NCBI GenBank assembly: GCA_020881915.1
Contig: JAJFPB010000004.1
Location: 3,720,001-3,784,000, forward strand
DNA: 64,000 nucleotides
Origin: Paramyrothecium sp. XJ0827
Lineage: Eukaryota; Ascomycota; Sordariomycetes; Hypocreales; Stachybotryaceae
Direction of reading: 5' to 3'
Numbering within the stretch: position 1 is the stretch's first letter; the number at the start of each line of letters is the position of its first letter. This document shows positions 11,580 to 23,788 of the stretch, piece by piece. A program made the position numbers and the translations under genes. Below the pieces are notes generated by a model that was not told the origin of the DNA, made no database searches, and worked only from the letters and a program-made list of their open reading frames with translations.

Positions 11580-12064
11580 CGGCTGACCGACCCCTCCGGG
11601 CCACCAAGCTCAGGCTCTAAAGCAATCCTTGGTGCTTGGCTGCTCAGGACTTCAAACATCAAACATTTGGCGATTCCAAAAACAACCTCCGCTACCCCTT
11701 TCCGCTCGTTCCCCAGCATGAATTAGTCACTGGGGCGTTTTATCCTTCCCTTTCCATATTCTTCCCTTTCCTCCTGATCCGTTGGTGTTCTTCTTCCTTT
11801 CCCTCCCTTCTTTTCTTTCCCATTCGTTCGTTGCGGTGGCGCTGACTTTCGTGATTCTGTGGGACCCTCTCTTTTCCTTGCTTGCTCTTTGAATTTCCTT
11901 GTAAAGTAGAAATATAACTTCATATTGCGTGCGCCCACGTCGGCGACATTTCCTTCTTGCACTTCTCTCGGCTCTTCCGCCGGCCACCACCAGCAACCCC
12001 GCGCCCTGCCTTCGCATTCCCCGCGCCGATCGGACCGTCGTCATCGAGCGCGAACGTGGTGGCC

Positions 12065-13593
12065 ATGGATAAGCTTTCCAAGTTTCGGCGCAAGCCCAAA
12101 CCGCCCACCATTGAGACATCCGTCGAGCGCACCAGCACCGACACCGCCGACAGCGCCGTGAGCATCGAGTCCCCCGTGTCCGCAATCTCCGCCTCCGGCC
12201 AGCAAAAACTATCCGTCAAGCCGCCCATCAAAAAGTCCTCGTTTCGAAGCCTGCGGTTGCGAGGCTCCTCCAAGCGTGCGCGGGGCAGCCCGCCCGCCGA
12301 GTTGTCTTCCGCCCCGCCTCCAGCTATCATTGTTGGTCCAGATGGAACTGCGCTGCAGCACGCCATGGGCGAGAGGGAGAGCCATAGCAACCCGGGTGAT
12401 CACGTCGGCCGGCGGATACCATCATTCCTGACTTTGTCGTCGCAAGGTGCGTTGCGGGACTTGACGAGACGGCATCGTCGAGCACCATCTCAGACAAGGG
12501 CTGAAATGCTGACACATCAGTGCCGTTAGATATCGACTGCAAATACCACGAACTCGTATGGGCAGAGCGCGAGCGTATCTCCGAGGGAGTTCGGAACGAA
12601 GCTGTTGCCGACTTCAAATGGGGCGTCTTTAAGCAACTGGATACTGGAAAGAAGGGCGTCATGGACCGCTACATGAACATCAAACCGTGGAACCACAATC
12701 GAGTCAAGCTGCAGGTCCCGGCGGAAGAGCTCGATTACGTTAATGCTTCAACAATCGCCCTTAGCTCACCTTCCGACGACAGCAAACCTCCGCTCCGCTA
12801 CATTGCGATGCAGGGCCCGACTGAACCGTCCTTTGATTATGTTTGGCGCATGATTGCCGAACAGCTCCAAACCCCGGCTGTCATTGTGCAGTTGACTACT
12901 ATGAAGGAAGGAGGTGCCGTCAAGTGCCACCAATATTTTCCTGTCGAAACTGGCGAGACCGACGACCAGGAACCGTCTGCCTGGGCCCTCAACGAGGAAA
13001 ATGTCTGGGGAGATGGTTGGAAAGCCCGCCTGTCGTTTGACTCGATCGAAGTGCTTGCAAATGGTGCAATCGAGAAGCGGAAGCTTCTATTGTCTGTGGA
13101 TGGGGAGGATGAGCCACGCATCATCTGGCATTTTCTCTACCGACGGTGGCCCGACTTTGGTGTTCCCGCCATCGGGGATCTTGACAGTTTCTTCGAGCTA
13201 ATGAGGTTGTCTCGGGAGTACAGCAACCCCTCTACACCCCGCATTATTCATTGCAGCGCTGGCGTTGGGCGTACAGGAACCTTTATCTGCCTTGAACACC
13301 TGATGCGCGAGCTCGACTCGGGTGCTCTCGAAAACTACGATGTTGACGGAGAACAACCTGACCTCATATTCGAGACTGTCGATCTCCTACGGCAGCAACG
13401 TCGCGGGATGGTGCAGGGCGAGATCCAATATCAGTTCATATACCAGGTTTTGCGCAAACTTTGGATCAATAAGTACGGAGCTCAGGAGTCCGACCACGTC
13501 GAACCTGCGGCGAAGAGGCTTGAGGTCGAGGAACCTTCGGCTGAGCATGGGCCTGGCCCTGATGTTGGCATGGCGACAGACGATGACAAATAA
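12065..13593 (+). CDS. Classical protein tyrosine phosphatase, 484 aa
   Basis: Two exons: 12065-12446 and 12521-13593. The intron has donor GTGCGT, branch GCTGAC and acceptor CAG. Residues 1-125 are a Ser/Pro/basic linker, probably disordered. The catalytic domain follows: substrate-recognition segment RYMNIKPWNHNRVKL, WPD loop with Asp339 (RRWPDFGVP), P-loop HCSAGVGRTG with nucleophile Cys372, and Q-loop QRRGMVQGEIQYQ. All catalytic residues are intact, so it should dephosphorylate phosphotyrosine proteins in cytosol or nucleus. Related yeast and fission yeast enzymes (Ptp1-3, Pyp) act on MAP kinases and stress signalling; a MAP-kinase substrate is inference. The C-terminal 35 residues are acidic. 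Confidence 0.92.
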
Positions 13594-14347
13594 CGGACGC
13601 TGGCTCGCAGTTAAGCGGCGCAACATGAGCAGTGGTTTCTACATATTAGCGAAACATAAGGACATAGCGGCGTTTTGCACGGGATTCTTTCGAAAGCGAA
13701 CGACTCGAGGCCTGGGATCGGGAATTATTGTACAAAACACGGGGATGTAAGATTATGAATCCGTTCACCGACAACAGCAGCTCAATGAGTTGAAGATTTA
13801 CTGGGAATGAAGGGTGTTGCTGAGCTTCAGGCGATAGCCAGGCGTTTGAAAATAGGTCTGCAAACGATATTTGTATCATGCTACGGAGGGTTATCAGGAC
13901 ATAACCAAAAGCAAGCTTTATGAATGTTAACTAAAATTGGATGTATTACCACCTATTCGCCGTGTCAGTGCACATGGTCTTTATTCCTTTAGCGAGGTGT
14001 TGATCGAGACCCCCGAAGCATTTCGAATCCACAAGCTTTGCATGAACTCTCCCACTGAACTCTCCGGATCCCAATCTCCAGGCAAGGGGCTGATGAGCAG
14101 ATTGAGAAGAGCCCAGAGAAGGTGCAGAACGAGCTGAGCAGAATTGCTACTATTCACTCATGGGCACTGCGGAGCCTGCAAGAGAGAAGTCGGCCGGCGA
14201 TAGAGAATCGGGCACCTGGTCGGTCGTGCACGAACACCTGGTGATCGGGACCGCCTGGAGTATATATTCACTCAGTGCACCTCTCACTCACCCTGCCTCC
14301 GATTACATCTCACCGGTGCAACAATCATCACCCTCGTCTTGTTCGCT
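13594..14347. other. Intergenic: phosphatase 3' flank, F-box gene promoter
   Basis: The first half is expected 3' untranslated sequence. The last 150 bp is the promoter of the next gene, with a TATA box. No other coding signal was seen. Confidence 0.5.
14261..14268 (+). promoter_or_regulatory. TATA box of the F-box/ankyrin gene
   Basis: TATATATT lies about 85 bp before the start codon, followed by a pyrimidine-rich leader. Spacing and context fit a core promoter. Confidence 0.5.
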
Positions 14348-15886
14348 ATGGAGGGCATGCCCCAGGAAATCGTCACAGAGATTGCAACCTGTCTTGATTC
14401 CCGCGATATTCTCAACCTAGGCCTAAGCAACCGCCGCTTCACGGGCAGCACTCTGCGAGTCCTCTACCGCCGGGACGCCGCCTCGCCGCAGCCAAAGGCA
14501 ATACGCTGGGCAGTACAAAGGCTACGGCGACCTGACGAGTCTCCTGGCAGGCATATTGCTGTCTGGACGTTGTACATCGCGGAGAAGTACCGAGGAAACT
14601 TCAACCTTTTGCAAGATTACGAAGTACCTCAGCTTCTCTGTCAATCCCACGACTCCGGTCTTCAAATTGCCCCGTCTGAAACGAGATGCACTACACCTAT
14701 TGCTGTGGCTGCCGCCCAAGGACGACTCAGCATGCTCAAAACACTGATCAGCATGGGCGCGGATCCTTCTATCCTGGACAAAGGGCTGGAGGACAGAAAC
14801 GACAGTCGAATGACATGGGTTGGCTACTATGGATCGAAGCTGGGCCTGGGACCAAATCTGCGCGAAAGCAACCACGCACCACTTCTAGTACCCACCTGTC
14901 ATGACGACACCGAGGTCGTCGAGTTCCTTCTGGAACAGGGAGCAGACTACGTCGTTGCAAGCAAGCCCGAAGTGTTCACCCTCAGAATCATCCACCTGCT
15001 CGCTGCTGGGGCCCTGCCAGAACTGGATGATAGACTCATCGAGAAGGTTGCTAGAGACGTCAATAGCCCTTTGTTCCCCCGCGGCTCCAACCGAGGGATG
15101 CCACTGTCGATCGCGGTCAAAGGCGGCGACCTCGGGGTGATTGAGCTGCTGCTGGAGCACGGCGCGGATCCCAACATCCCTGACCAAAGGGAGCAGCCTC
15201 CTATTTTTTCAGTTATCCGGCGCTTTCATACAAGTTGCACGGCTAAGCAGCGAAAACTCGACCTAGATACACTGAAGCTGCTCATTGCCTACGGCGCCGA
15301 CGTCAACTGGGGACTTGGCCAAAGCACAGGCACGACTCCTCTCATCGCTGCCGTGAAGCCAACGGAATATACGCCAACCACGATATGGAGAGACATGAAG
15401 CCCATGGTGGAGGTACTCGTGGACAGTGGCGCCCGAGTAAACCAGACTTCCGCTGATGGCAACAGCCCTCTCCATTACGTTTGTCAACTTCTTATCCGAA
15501 AAGGCGACAATCACTCGCTGATAAATACTGTCAAATACTTCTTGGCAAAAGGAGGTGACTTGAACATCCCCCTTCCAAACGGCCGCAGCATCCTTTACTC
15601 GGTTATCCTTTCCTCAAAGAGGCCCTGGGGATTTTTCAAGTTCTTGGTAGAGAAGAGAGCCACCATCCTGTTTGGCGAGGCGGACGCGATTCTGTCTCAC
15701 TGGGTTCGGGATCAGAAGCTACGGAACTCGAAGTGGGACATGGCGCAGGTCAAGGCGCACGCGAGCAAGGAAGCCGTCGATAATGCTTACAGCTTCGCAT
15801 ACACCCAAACCTCCTCGAAGACGAGGCAGAACACCATTCTCAAGCGGCTTCAAAAGGTGTTCCCGAGGGAAGAGTACGAGGCGTGA
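14348..15886 (+). CDS. F-box and ankyrin-repeat protein, 512 aa
   Basis: Single exon. The N-terminus carries a short F-box-like helix set (MPQEIVTEIATCL, then LGLSNRRF). About six or seven ankyrin repeats follow, marked by A-x-x-x-G-x-x-x-h-h-x-x-L-h-x-x-G-A-D-x patterns: LISMGADPSI, LLEQGADYVV, LLEHGADPNI, LIAYGADVNW, LVDSGARVNQ and FLAKGGDLNI. F-box proteins link substrates to SCF ubiquitin ligases through Skp1, and ankyrin repeats would bind the target. Such genes are numerous, fast-evolving and often lineage-specific in filamentous fungi. No enzyme domain is present and the target is unknown. The frame is intact; the ATG lies just after a TATA box and leader, and an upstream TTG is ignored. 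Confidence 0.85.
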   Translation: MEGMPQEIVTEIATCLDSRDILNLGLSNRRFTGSTLRVLYRRDAASPQPKAIRWAVQRLRRPDESPGRHIAVWTLYIAEKYRGNFNLLQDYEVPQLLCQSHDSGLQIAPSETRCTTPIAVAAAQGRLSMLKTLISMGADPSILDKGLEDRNDSRMTWVGYYGSKLGLGPNLRESNHAPLLVPTCHDDTEVVEFLLEQGADYVVASKPEVFTLRIIHLLAAGALPELDDRLIEKVARDVNSPLFPRGSNRGMPLSIAVKGGDLGVIELLLEHGADPNIPDQREQPPIFSVIRRFHTSCTAKQRKLDLDTLKLLIAYGADVNWGLGQSTGTTPLIAAVKPTEYTPTTIWRDMKPMVEVLVDSGARVNQTSADGNSPLHYVCQLLIRKGDNHSLINTVKYFLAKGGDLNIPLPNGRSILYSVILSSKRPWGFFKFLVEKRATILFGEADAILSHWVRDQKLRNSKWDMAQVKAHASKEAVDNAYSFAYTQTSSKTRQNTILKRLQKVFPREEYEA

Positions 15887-17988
15887 TGGGGAAAAGAACA
15901 ATGCGTCTCAACGGAGAACAGGCAGCTGGTTTGTCTTCTAGGACAACTGCCCTGATGGTTGACAAGGATTGAACTTGCGATTTTACCATGGATGGAGGCG
16001 CACTTATCGGTAGACGGGGACTATTTTTAGAGGCGATAGAGTTGATAGGTAGCATGAATAGAACCTGCCTTTTCTTATACATACATGTGACACTTCACCG
16101 TATGTGGAATCCAGGTGGATTTAGTGAACACAGGCCTGTGTACTTGCCGCGGTTAATCAGTACGATATACGTGGTTCATGTGACTTAAAATGCCCGTGAT
16201 CCGAACAGCGCACACACAAACGAGGGTGCATGTTCCCGTTTTTTCTCCTTCTCGGGACGTGGTCGCTCGAGGTGGCTGCCCCGGGCATTGATGCCCTTGA
16301 TGTAGCACGGCGAGAACTGAGAATTGTGAGGAGGCTGCATAATCGCAGAATGATGACTGCAGAAAGCAAGACAAGGTGGTAGCGTCTTCAGAGTTATGGA
16401 CGCGGGTTGTGTCTTCAGGTGGTGGTCGAGTGAGCACGTGCTGCGAGACGAGGTCGGTGTAAGACGTGAGCTGTGAGTTGGCTCGACCGTTGAGGTTAAT
16501 GCAAGTACCGACGCAAGGTACTGTACTAGAGTACTACAGGACTGGCTACTCAATGTCTCGAGCTAAGGTACGGCAACTCGCCGACTAAACGAGGTAAGGT
16601 AGTGGCTTCCCTCTGTCGATTCCCAAAATGTGGTCTCCGTAAGCGGTCTGCTGCATCCAAGGTCACACCAATCATTCACACCGAAATAATGTGATCCTTC
16701 CCCTCAGACATCTGCTCACATCTGCTCACATCGGCTCTTAGATGAGCTCTCACCTCCCATCTCCCTTCTTACTCCCTCAAGAACCTCGGGAAGCCCTCTA
16801 TCTCGTGACGTGGATGCGCTAGATCTATAATTTCCCCATTGCCCAGGATACATTTCTACGTCTCTATCTTCCTATCTTCCCCAGATCCACCTCGGTTCTC
16901 ACGGCAGTTGGACTTCATCGTTCCCTTGAAGGTCGACTTGCAGGACGACAGATATCTCACGGCCGGAGGCGGCCTATCTCTCCTCTTCTCTTCTCTTGCC
17001 CTGCCCAACCACCCCTTGCAGCAGCTCAACCACACGAAACATTTATCTCAGATCCCTCTGCGGCCTCTCCCCAATCCTCGCGGCTGCTGATAACGTAGAT
17101 CATTCAGCTATCGGCCGCCTGCCTATTCTGGCCCACCGCCCGGCACCACGCTGCGCGCCGTGTCACGGAGCTGGGCACATGATCGCCCAATCAATCTCCG
17201 CAACAAGCAACTTCATGTCGAATTGTTCCCTCCAATCCTGTCGCGTGCTTCTCTCTCTCACCGAGTCCTTGCCGTCCTAGCCCTGCGAAGTCTCCAAAAA
17301 CACCGCGCCCTTTAATCTGGCCGATGGAGAACAAGGCCGCCAAACGTCAAAGAGCTCCCAGTCCTTACCCCACCCTTCCCCATACCGGATCAAGGGGACA
17401 AGGCCTATCGTGATAACGCATGTGGCTGTCCCGCCATCTCACTGGTCCCCGGATCGGACCCTCGAGGCACAAACCAGGGCCTTGCATCGGCAGAGCTAAG
17501 GCAAGGGACCCTGACCAAACGCTGCGCGGCAGACAGAGCCATATGCAGCCCCAATGGCACGCTGCGCAATTGCCATGTCGCTTTTGCGCTACTACACCAC
17601 CATGGATAGTTATTTCCCGCATGCTGCATGTCCCATCGCCTGCTTCGGCTCGGTGGCCGCATCGAGTTTGGCTTGGTGATGCCGTCCAGTGAGACCAGCC
17701 TAGACTGCGCACCCTACTGACCTACCTAATACATGCCGTGAAGCTACCATCTCCGCTCGACGAGATACCAAGCCTTGGCTTGGCCTGCCTCCCCCCGTCT
17801 TACACCACGTAGGTCCAGTCCATGGCGAACAAGGCCACCATATCCCTTTTGGATCGTCGGGCAACAATCTCCCACCCGCCTTTTCGCTGAGAAGCATATA
17901 AGATCACGATGTGCGCCCAGTTTCCATCACAATCCCTCTCATCCCCATCTCATCCCTCGACAAGACCCAAACCCCCAAGCCCGCCATC
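15887..17988. other. 2.1 kb gene-poor spacer
   Basis: Contains the F-box gene 3' flank, a direct duplication of TCTGCTCACA (about 16709-16730), an AGGTAAGGTAG motif (16592-16602), pyrimidine-rich stretches and the nuclease promoter. Open frames of 80-120 codons overlap one another on both strands with no recognisable domain. I see no gene here. Confidence 0.45.
17897..17903 (+). promoter_or_regulatory. TATA box of the secreted nuclease gene
   Basis: TATAAGA lies about 90 bp upstream of the start codon, with a C/T-rich leader between. A typical arrangement for an inducible fungal secreted-protein gene. Confidence 0.5.
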
Positions 17989-18782
17989 ATGAGACTCATC
18001 GCCGTTGTTCTGTCCGCTCTCACTCTGGCCATTGCGGCCCCGGCTCCCGTCCCTGTAAGCCTCTTCCCCTGCCTCAGATCTCATCAGCCACAAATCTAAT
18101 AATACCACCCCTTCACCAGCCCGGCATCCCCAGCAGCTCGAGTGCTCGGACCCTCCTGGCCGGTCTGACGGTTGCCGCCCGCACCAACGAGAACACGTAC
18201 AACCGTGACCTCTTCCCTCATTGGTCCACCATCTCTGGTGCCTGCAACGGCCGGTATGTTGGAAGAAGCAGCATGTCTCTGTGTCGCCTGGCGCTTTGTG
18301 CTGACGTTTGAGCAGAGAGTACGTCCTGCAACGTGATGGCCGAAACGTCGTCACCGGCACCAACTGCGCTGCTACCTCGGGCACTTGGGTCTCCCCCTAT
18401 GATGGCGCCACCTGGACTGCTGCCAGCGACGTCGACATTGACCATATGGTTCCTTTGAAGAACGCCTGGGTTGTAAGTAGCTCCGCTACACTGATACACC
18501 GCCGCAGCGATGTTGACTCTCCTCCTTTAGTCCGGTGCCGCCAGCTGGACCACCGCACGCCGCGAGTCCTTCGCCAACGACGTCTCCGGCCCTCAGCTCT
18601 GGGCCGTCACCGACAACGTCAACCAGTCCAAGGGAGACAAGAGCCCCGACGCCTGGAAGCCCCCTCTGACCAGCTTCTACTGCACCTACGCCCGCAGTTG
18701 GATCCAGGTCAAGAGCACCTGGAGGCTGACCGTCACCCAGGCCGAGTACACGGCCCTGGCGAGCATGCTCAACTACTGCTGA
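17989..18782 (+). CDS. Secreted HNH-type nuclease (DUF1524/GmrSD-C-like), 202 aa
   Basis: Four exons: 17989-18054, 18120-18253, 18316-18472 and 18531-18782, all with GT..AG introns; a further in-frame acceptor 3 bp upstream of exon 3 is possible. Residues 1-18 form a signal peptide (basic Arg2, hydrophobic core, Ala-Ala-Pro end). The mature protein has the family signature DVDIDHMVPLKNAW with the presumed catalytic His110, followed by RRESFANDVSGPQLWAV, DNVNQSKGDKSP and a final TSFYCTYARSW block. These segments define a widespread group of small extracellular HNH nucleases that hydrolyse DNA or RNA with one metal ion. Four cysteines in the mature region (CNGR, TNCA, FYCT and the C-terminal residue) suggest disulfides. 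Likely role: nutrient scavenging or attack on external nucleic acids (inference). Confidence 0.85.
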
Positions 18783-19203
18783 GCGGTGGGCGGACGGACC
18801 TCATGCGGGAAAGGGGGAAGGGGAGGGGAGTTGATATGACTGAACGATGTTGATGTGCATAATGATTGAGTCGAAAAGTTCCGTACCTTTAGCTGCCGAG
18901 CGCCTTCATTGCTTGAGTCGTACATAGCGTATACAATCATGCTGCAAACATTCACAAAATCGCAATCGGGAACACTGAAGACATGAATCGTAACACAAAG
19001 CAAAATGGTATTCCAGTAACTCGCTAATCCTTCAAAGCGTCCGTCACACATCAACTCATTAGCCCATGGCCTTCAGAAACCCTAATTTTCTCTCCTTCGT
19101 AGGGGATGCCTTAGCCTTCGCGCCAACCGCCCGCGAGGTATCAAGATTTTAAGTGATTATACATTTTTGTTGGAGAGTTGCTTTCTTTTTTTGTTCTTCT
19201 TGT
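18783..19203. other. Convergent 3' intergenic region
   Basis: The secreted nuclease and the Sec7 gene converge here. The sequence is AT-richer than the flanks and should hold both polyadenylation regions. No gene was seen. Confidence 0.5.
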
Positions 19204-22200
19204 TCAGGGCCGCAACGTCTCGTCCCCTTCCTCGTCGTCGCTGACGTCCATATCGCCGTCGCCGAGCTCCCCCCTCGCCGCGCGCCTCGCCAGCGCGCGC
19301 TCCGCGTGGATCTCGTGCTTCCGCGCCTCCGCCTGCTGCAGACAGTCGACGTAGGTCCTGTACTTGACAATCTCCTTCAGCAGGTACGAGCTCTTGCGCT
19401 CCCAGTTGGCCATGGCCTTGTTCGCGTTCTGGCCCCGCGGGGTGAAGGCGAGGAGCATGGGGCTGCGGAGCTGGTTGTGCGTCTGGAGGTCGTCCTCGAT
19501 GCTCTTGACGTAGGTAGCGAGCATCTGTAGCTGCTCCGGCTCGGCTGCCTTGCTGGGGCGCATGCTCTGCGTGGGAGGCGCCCATTCCGCAATGTGCACA
19601 CGGTCGCCCGGAAGCTTGCCTCGCCCGCTGCTGTGCGTAAAGCTGCCGGGACCCTGGTCGAAACTGAAGGACCGCAAGCTGGCACTATGTATGCTCGACC
19701 GGCGGCCGGTGGCGGCACTACCTGGCCGCTCAGTCTTCGGCCCGGTAGTTTCGTTTATCGCGGCCACCAAAGCGTTATTCACAATCGCATCACTCCATCC
19801 GTACTCGACGTTGCTTATACCACCGACCAACGGATGAGTGCTCAGGCGTGAACTCCAGTAATTCACCGTCATTACAAACTCCTTGATGATTTCAGGGGTG
19901 CCGACTTGGAATAAGTGCACGGCGCCTGTCGGCAGGCTCAAGGCCCAAACGTGGGGCCGAGTGCGAGAGTATCCCGGTGAGGGTAGGGCTGATGCCAACG
20001 TCTGCCGTAGGTCAAACGTTCCCATGCTGGTCGCATTGTCCTGCCAATTGCCGCCACCAACAACAGTGGCTTTGCCATGGTTGTTAGGCCGATTCTTCTG
20101 CCTGAGCGACTTGTTCGCCTGCGTAAACGAGAACAAGCTCATTCGGCCCTTTTGAATGACCGCGAAGACCTCTGTCCAGTTCCGCTCCTTGGCCTTCTTA
20201 TCTACCCCATCCAGATGATGCTTGTGGATGACCATGCCTTCCTTCATCCACGGTGGCCCTGCAAGCTCCAGGGACTCGTCTTCCAATAAGGTAGCGGCCG
20301 AAATATCGGCACTCATCATAGATGCTGCACGTTCTAGTCCGCTTGCATCCTCGTCCCTGATTATAGCCTGGCTCAAAGCATTCGCAAAGCCGATGGACTG
20401 CTGATAGTTGCCTCTAGGCATGGCAGATCCAAACGAGTCCTGTGAAACAGAAGTCTGCGTCCGGCCAAGCGAGTAGCGGCTCCAGGTGGCGGAAGACATG
20501 GCCGGGCTGAATAGAGAGTGCTCGTCTTCGAAGCTAGTGCGGCTCGAAGAAAAGCCCGTCCTGCCGTTGCCCACCCTTGATCGACTCTTGGAGCCCCAGC
20601 GAGCGGCGTTATTGCGGCTGCTCTCCGCAATGCGTCCTCGCATGGACAGTTGGCTTTCGGAGGGCGCCTTGCTCAGGACGCTAGGGGTTCTCTTAAGCAG
20701 GCCAATCACAGACAAGCTGTTCTGAGATGGTGCTGAGGGCAGAAGCTTGTCCGGATCGGCACCGAAGAGTGGCAAACGTTCATCGCGAATTGACGTATAA
20801 ATGCCCTTGAGGACGAGCTCAATCTGCTCTTCCCAAGCCTTTTTGGACCCTGTGAACGGATTCTTGACCAAAGCATCGCCATCATCGGCATTGTCGTTGA
20901 TGCCAGAATTCTCCCGAGGGGGTGGCCGGAAAGAATGTCTGAACGTCTTCCGATCCGGTTCAGGGGATACTGGTCGATCGCCGCCAGTTGAGTGCTTCTC
21001 GGGTAAAATACTGGGCCTCAGGAAAGCGTCCGGCACCGACTCGGATAACGTGTGCGTAATGGTGGTCATGGTGTTTTTAATGAACTGGCTTCGGGTCATT
21101 TTCTGCTCAATATCTGCCAAATGGAGATCGGTGTTGAGCAGCATGATGGAGTAGCAAATGGTGTGAATGACATCTGTTTCGCGTTAGTCAATTGTACGAG
21201 TATTGCAGAACCTGGGGACACCCACCGTTTGCTTTGAAACCATGTCGCGGGTTGCAATGACACCAACGCTTGGAGAAAGCAACCAGAATCCGATCTACCT
21301 GTTGGGTTTCAGCGCGCAAGACGAGCCTACCGCACACTTGCCGGAGGGCATTTACAATGCTTTGATCCTTAAAGTCGTAGAGCTCCATGTAGGCTTGCAA
21401 GGTGCGCTGGCGAATGGTACCTTCCTCGCCCATCCATCCGGCAGCTTTGTCTTTCTGGATAAAGTCCTCGCTGCCATCGAAGATCTGCCGCGCCTTTCGT
21501 CGGTCATCTTCAGTTGGTTCGCCGATGACAACTTCGGGTTCATCAAAAGGCCGGCTCTTCTTGTGCTTGAGGGTAGCCGGGATTTTCGGACTAGGCTCGT
21601 TGGATACTTCGATGCGAACACTCGGCGGGCCGCTTGGTGCGGTATTGTAATCAGTGCCAGTCGACGTAGCGGGACTGCTGTCTCTGGTACCCTCGAGAGG
21701 CAGCTTGAGTTCAGGGCGGGATTGGCGCTGTTCAACACGTTTCTCGGCTTTCGGCTCCGTCTTCTCCTCCAGCTTTGGCTCAGTAGACCCATCCACTGGC
21801 CGGCCGTCATTCGTTTGTTTAGGAGGTCCCCGCGGCGACTTGTCGCGCCTGAGATTTTCCGTAGGGGAAGCAGTGCGCGATCGTCGAGGTGAGGAATCGT
21901 CGTTATCGCTTCCGCCGTCAAGGTTCAAGAATGTGTCCTGTACCCTCTTCTCCGCCGGAGATCGTTTAGTTGGAGCCTTTGTGGGGGTGTCATCCCATCT
22001 AGGCGCGTCTGCATCCGCGTCAACCCTTCTGATTCTTGCCGTAGGGCTTGGCTCGTAATCCGGAGAGAAGTCTCTCTTGAAAGTCTCCCTGTCCTCACGT
22101 GCGGAACGATTATTTTTATTAGTGATGTCGTTCAATGGACCGGCAGGCGAGCTTGTGTTGTTCGCGGGGCTATCTCGAAGGTATGGGTTCATGACGTTGC

Positions 22201-23788
22201 GCAAGCTACTGACTGGGCTGTCCTGTCCTATTGTCTCCTGTCTCCTCGGCTCGGGTGTGATCTCGACCGGCACAATTGGAACCGGAGGTGGGACATTGGC
22301 AACGGGCACGGGCGGCGCGTCCTCGTGGACAGACTTTCTACGCCGACGAAAGAAAGCCGACGTCTTCTTCTGGAGAGTTGGCCGGTGCGAGTGAGACGAC
22401 GACGTGTCCCTCGAGGGAGGTGCACCCGAGGCAGGCTGCTGCGATTGAGCCGGGGTTGTGTTTACTTTGGGGGCAGCAGCACTGCTGTTGCCTTTAGAAC
22501 CACCTCCAAACACCCGCCAGAAGAAGCCTGTCTTCTCCTTTACCGGGGCCGGAGCCGGGGTCGCAGTGGAAGCCGAGGCATCGCGCGTTGCTTCTTTGGA
22601 CTTCTGGTATCCAACATGCGGCGCGGGCGCTGAGTCGATGTTCAATGGCGGCATGGCAGGTGCCGGCTCGTAGGGGATGGGGCCTTTGCGGCTCGATGAG
22701 CTCTTGACGGAGCGGCTGATGCTGCGCCGACGCTCTATAATTGGCGACTCGGCCGGTGCAGGGGGTAGCAACGGGGGAGGGATGGCGACGGAAGGCGTCG
22801 AGGGATTGCGGCGTGGGCCGCTGGGGATGGTGGGAGTTGGGGCAGCGTCGTCGTAATCATCACTGGCAAAGATGCCATTGGGAAGCTCGATGCGAAAGGG
22901 TGAAATGGGAGTGCTGGCAGGATGCTGTGGAGGTGGCTGTTGGGGGCTGTAATCGAAGCTGGCAGAGCGACCCACGCCTCGGGTGCGACGCTGGCCATTC
23001 GCTGCCATGACCTGCGCGTATCCTGCATCTATGCTTGCGCTGCTACTGCTACCCTTTCCGCTACGGGAATGCATGCCGCGGCCGGCCCCGAGCTGGGTCC
23101 TGTGCGAAGACTCGAGGACGCTGTTGAGCTTGGGCAAAGTCGCGTGGAAATTGGAGCTGCTGTTGCTTCGCCGTCCCCTTGATGTTTGGCTCGACAATCG
23201 ACTCGAATCGTCGCCGCCGTCCAAGTCGGAGCTGTAGGAGTATTGGTGGCTTGGTTGCCGACCCGCATTATTGTTGCTCGCCAAGGATCTTAACGAATCG
23301 AACGGTCGCGAATTGGCATCTTCGAGGGTGCCGCTCCCGCTGCCGAACGCCGAAAAGGATTGCCCCAGGGACATCTGATCCAGCGACAGCAGCATGTTGT
23401 TGACGAGCGAGTCGCGGGTGACATCCCGGGGTGAAAGTGACAGGTCGTGCGAATCCCGCTCATGGGCACGGGTGGTACGGCGGTCAGGCATGGCGTCGTG
23501 GTCCGGGACCTCGTCCACGTCGTCGTCGTTGTCGTCGCCGTCGTCGTAGCAGTCGTCGCTATGGTCCTGGCCTTGGGAAACTCGGTCGACGGGGCGTGGG
23601 CGCTTCACATAGGACGGGGCATCTGCGCTACGAGCCGGAGGCTGGCTGCTGCTAGGCCTTGCACTAGGGACAAGCGGTGGCTTGCGATCGGGCGGCGTGG
23701 GCGAGGAGACCTTTGGCCAGAGGGTAAGGGGCGCGTTGGTGCTTGGCCGCCGGCTACTGTTACGACGAGGACGGTTGCTGGAGGACAT
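19204..23788 (-). CDS. Sec7-PH ARF guanine nucleotide exchange factor, Syt1-like, 1510 aa
   Basis: Two exons: 21226-23788 and 19204-21173, joined in codon 855 across a 52 bp intron. Residues 1-730 are Ser/Pro/Arg-rich and probably disordered. A Sec7 domain follows: GWMGEEG..R, YMELYDFKDQSIVNALRQ and the catalytic glutamic finger Glu827 in LRAETQQVDR, then (across the intron) ICYSIMLLNTDLHLADI. A PH domain is visible around WMKEGMVIHKH..RNWTEVFAVIQKGRMSLFSF, then a helical C-terminal part and an acidic tail (DVSDDEEGDE). This order matches the yeast Syt1 and animal EFA6/PSD group, which load GTP on ARF-family GTPases at Golgi or plasma membrane. The catalytic Glu is present, so it should be active. 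Which ARF it serves is not visible. Confidence 0.88.

Larger units (their letters stand above)
9189..12064. other. 2.9 kb gene-poor spacer
   Basis: Holds the MFS promoter on the left and the phosphatase promoter and leader on the right; the leader region about 11740-11880 is strongly pyrimidine-rich. It also contains a poly-A run, a GAAG tract, a GACCTG array and two AGGTAAGGT motifs. Open frames of 140-157 codons (for example 9407-9880 minus and 10027-10449 plus) show no family resemblance, signal peptide or intron logic, and I leave them out. Confidence 0.5.
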
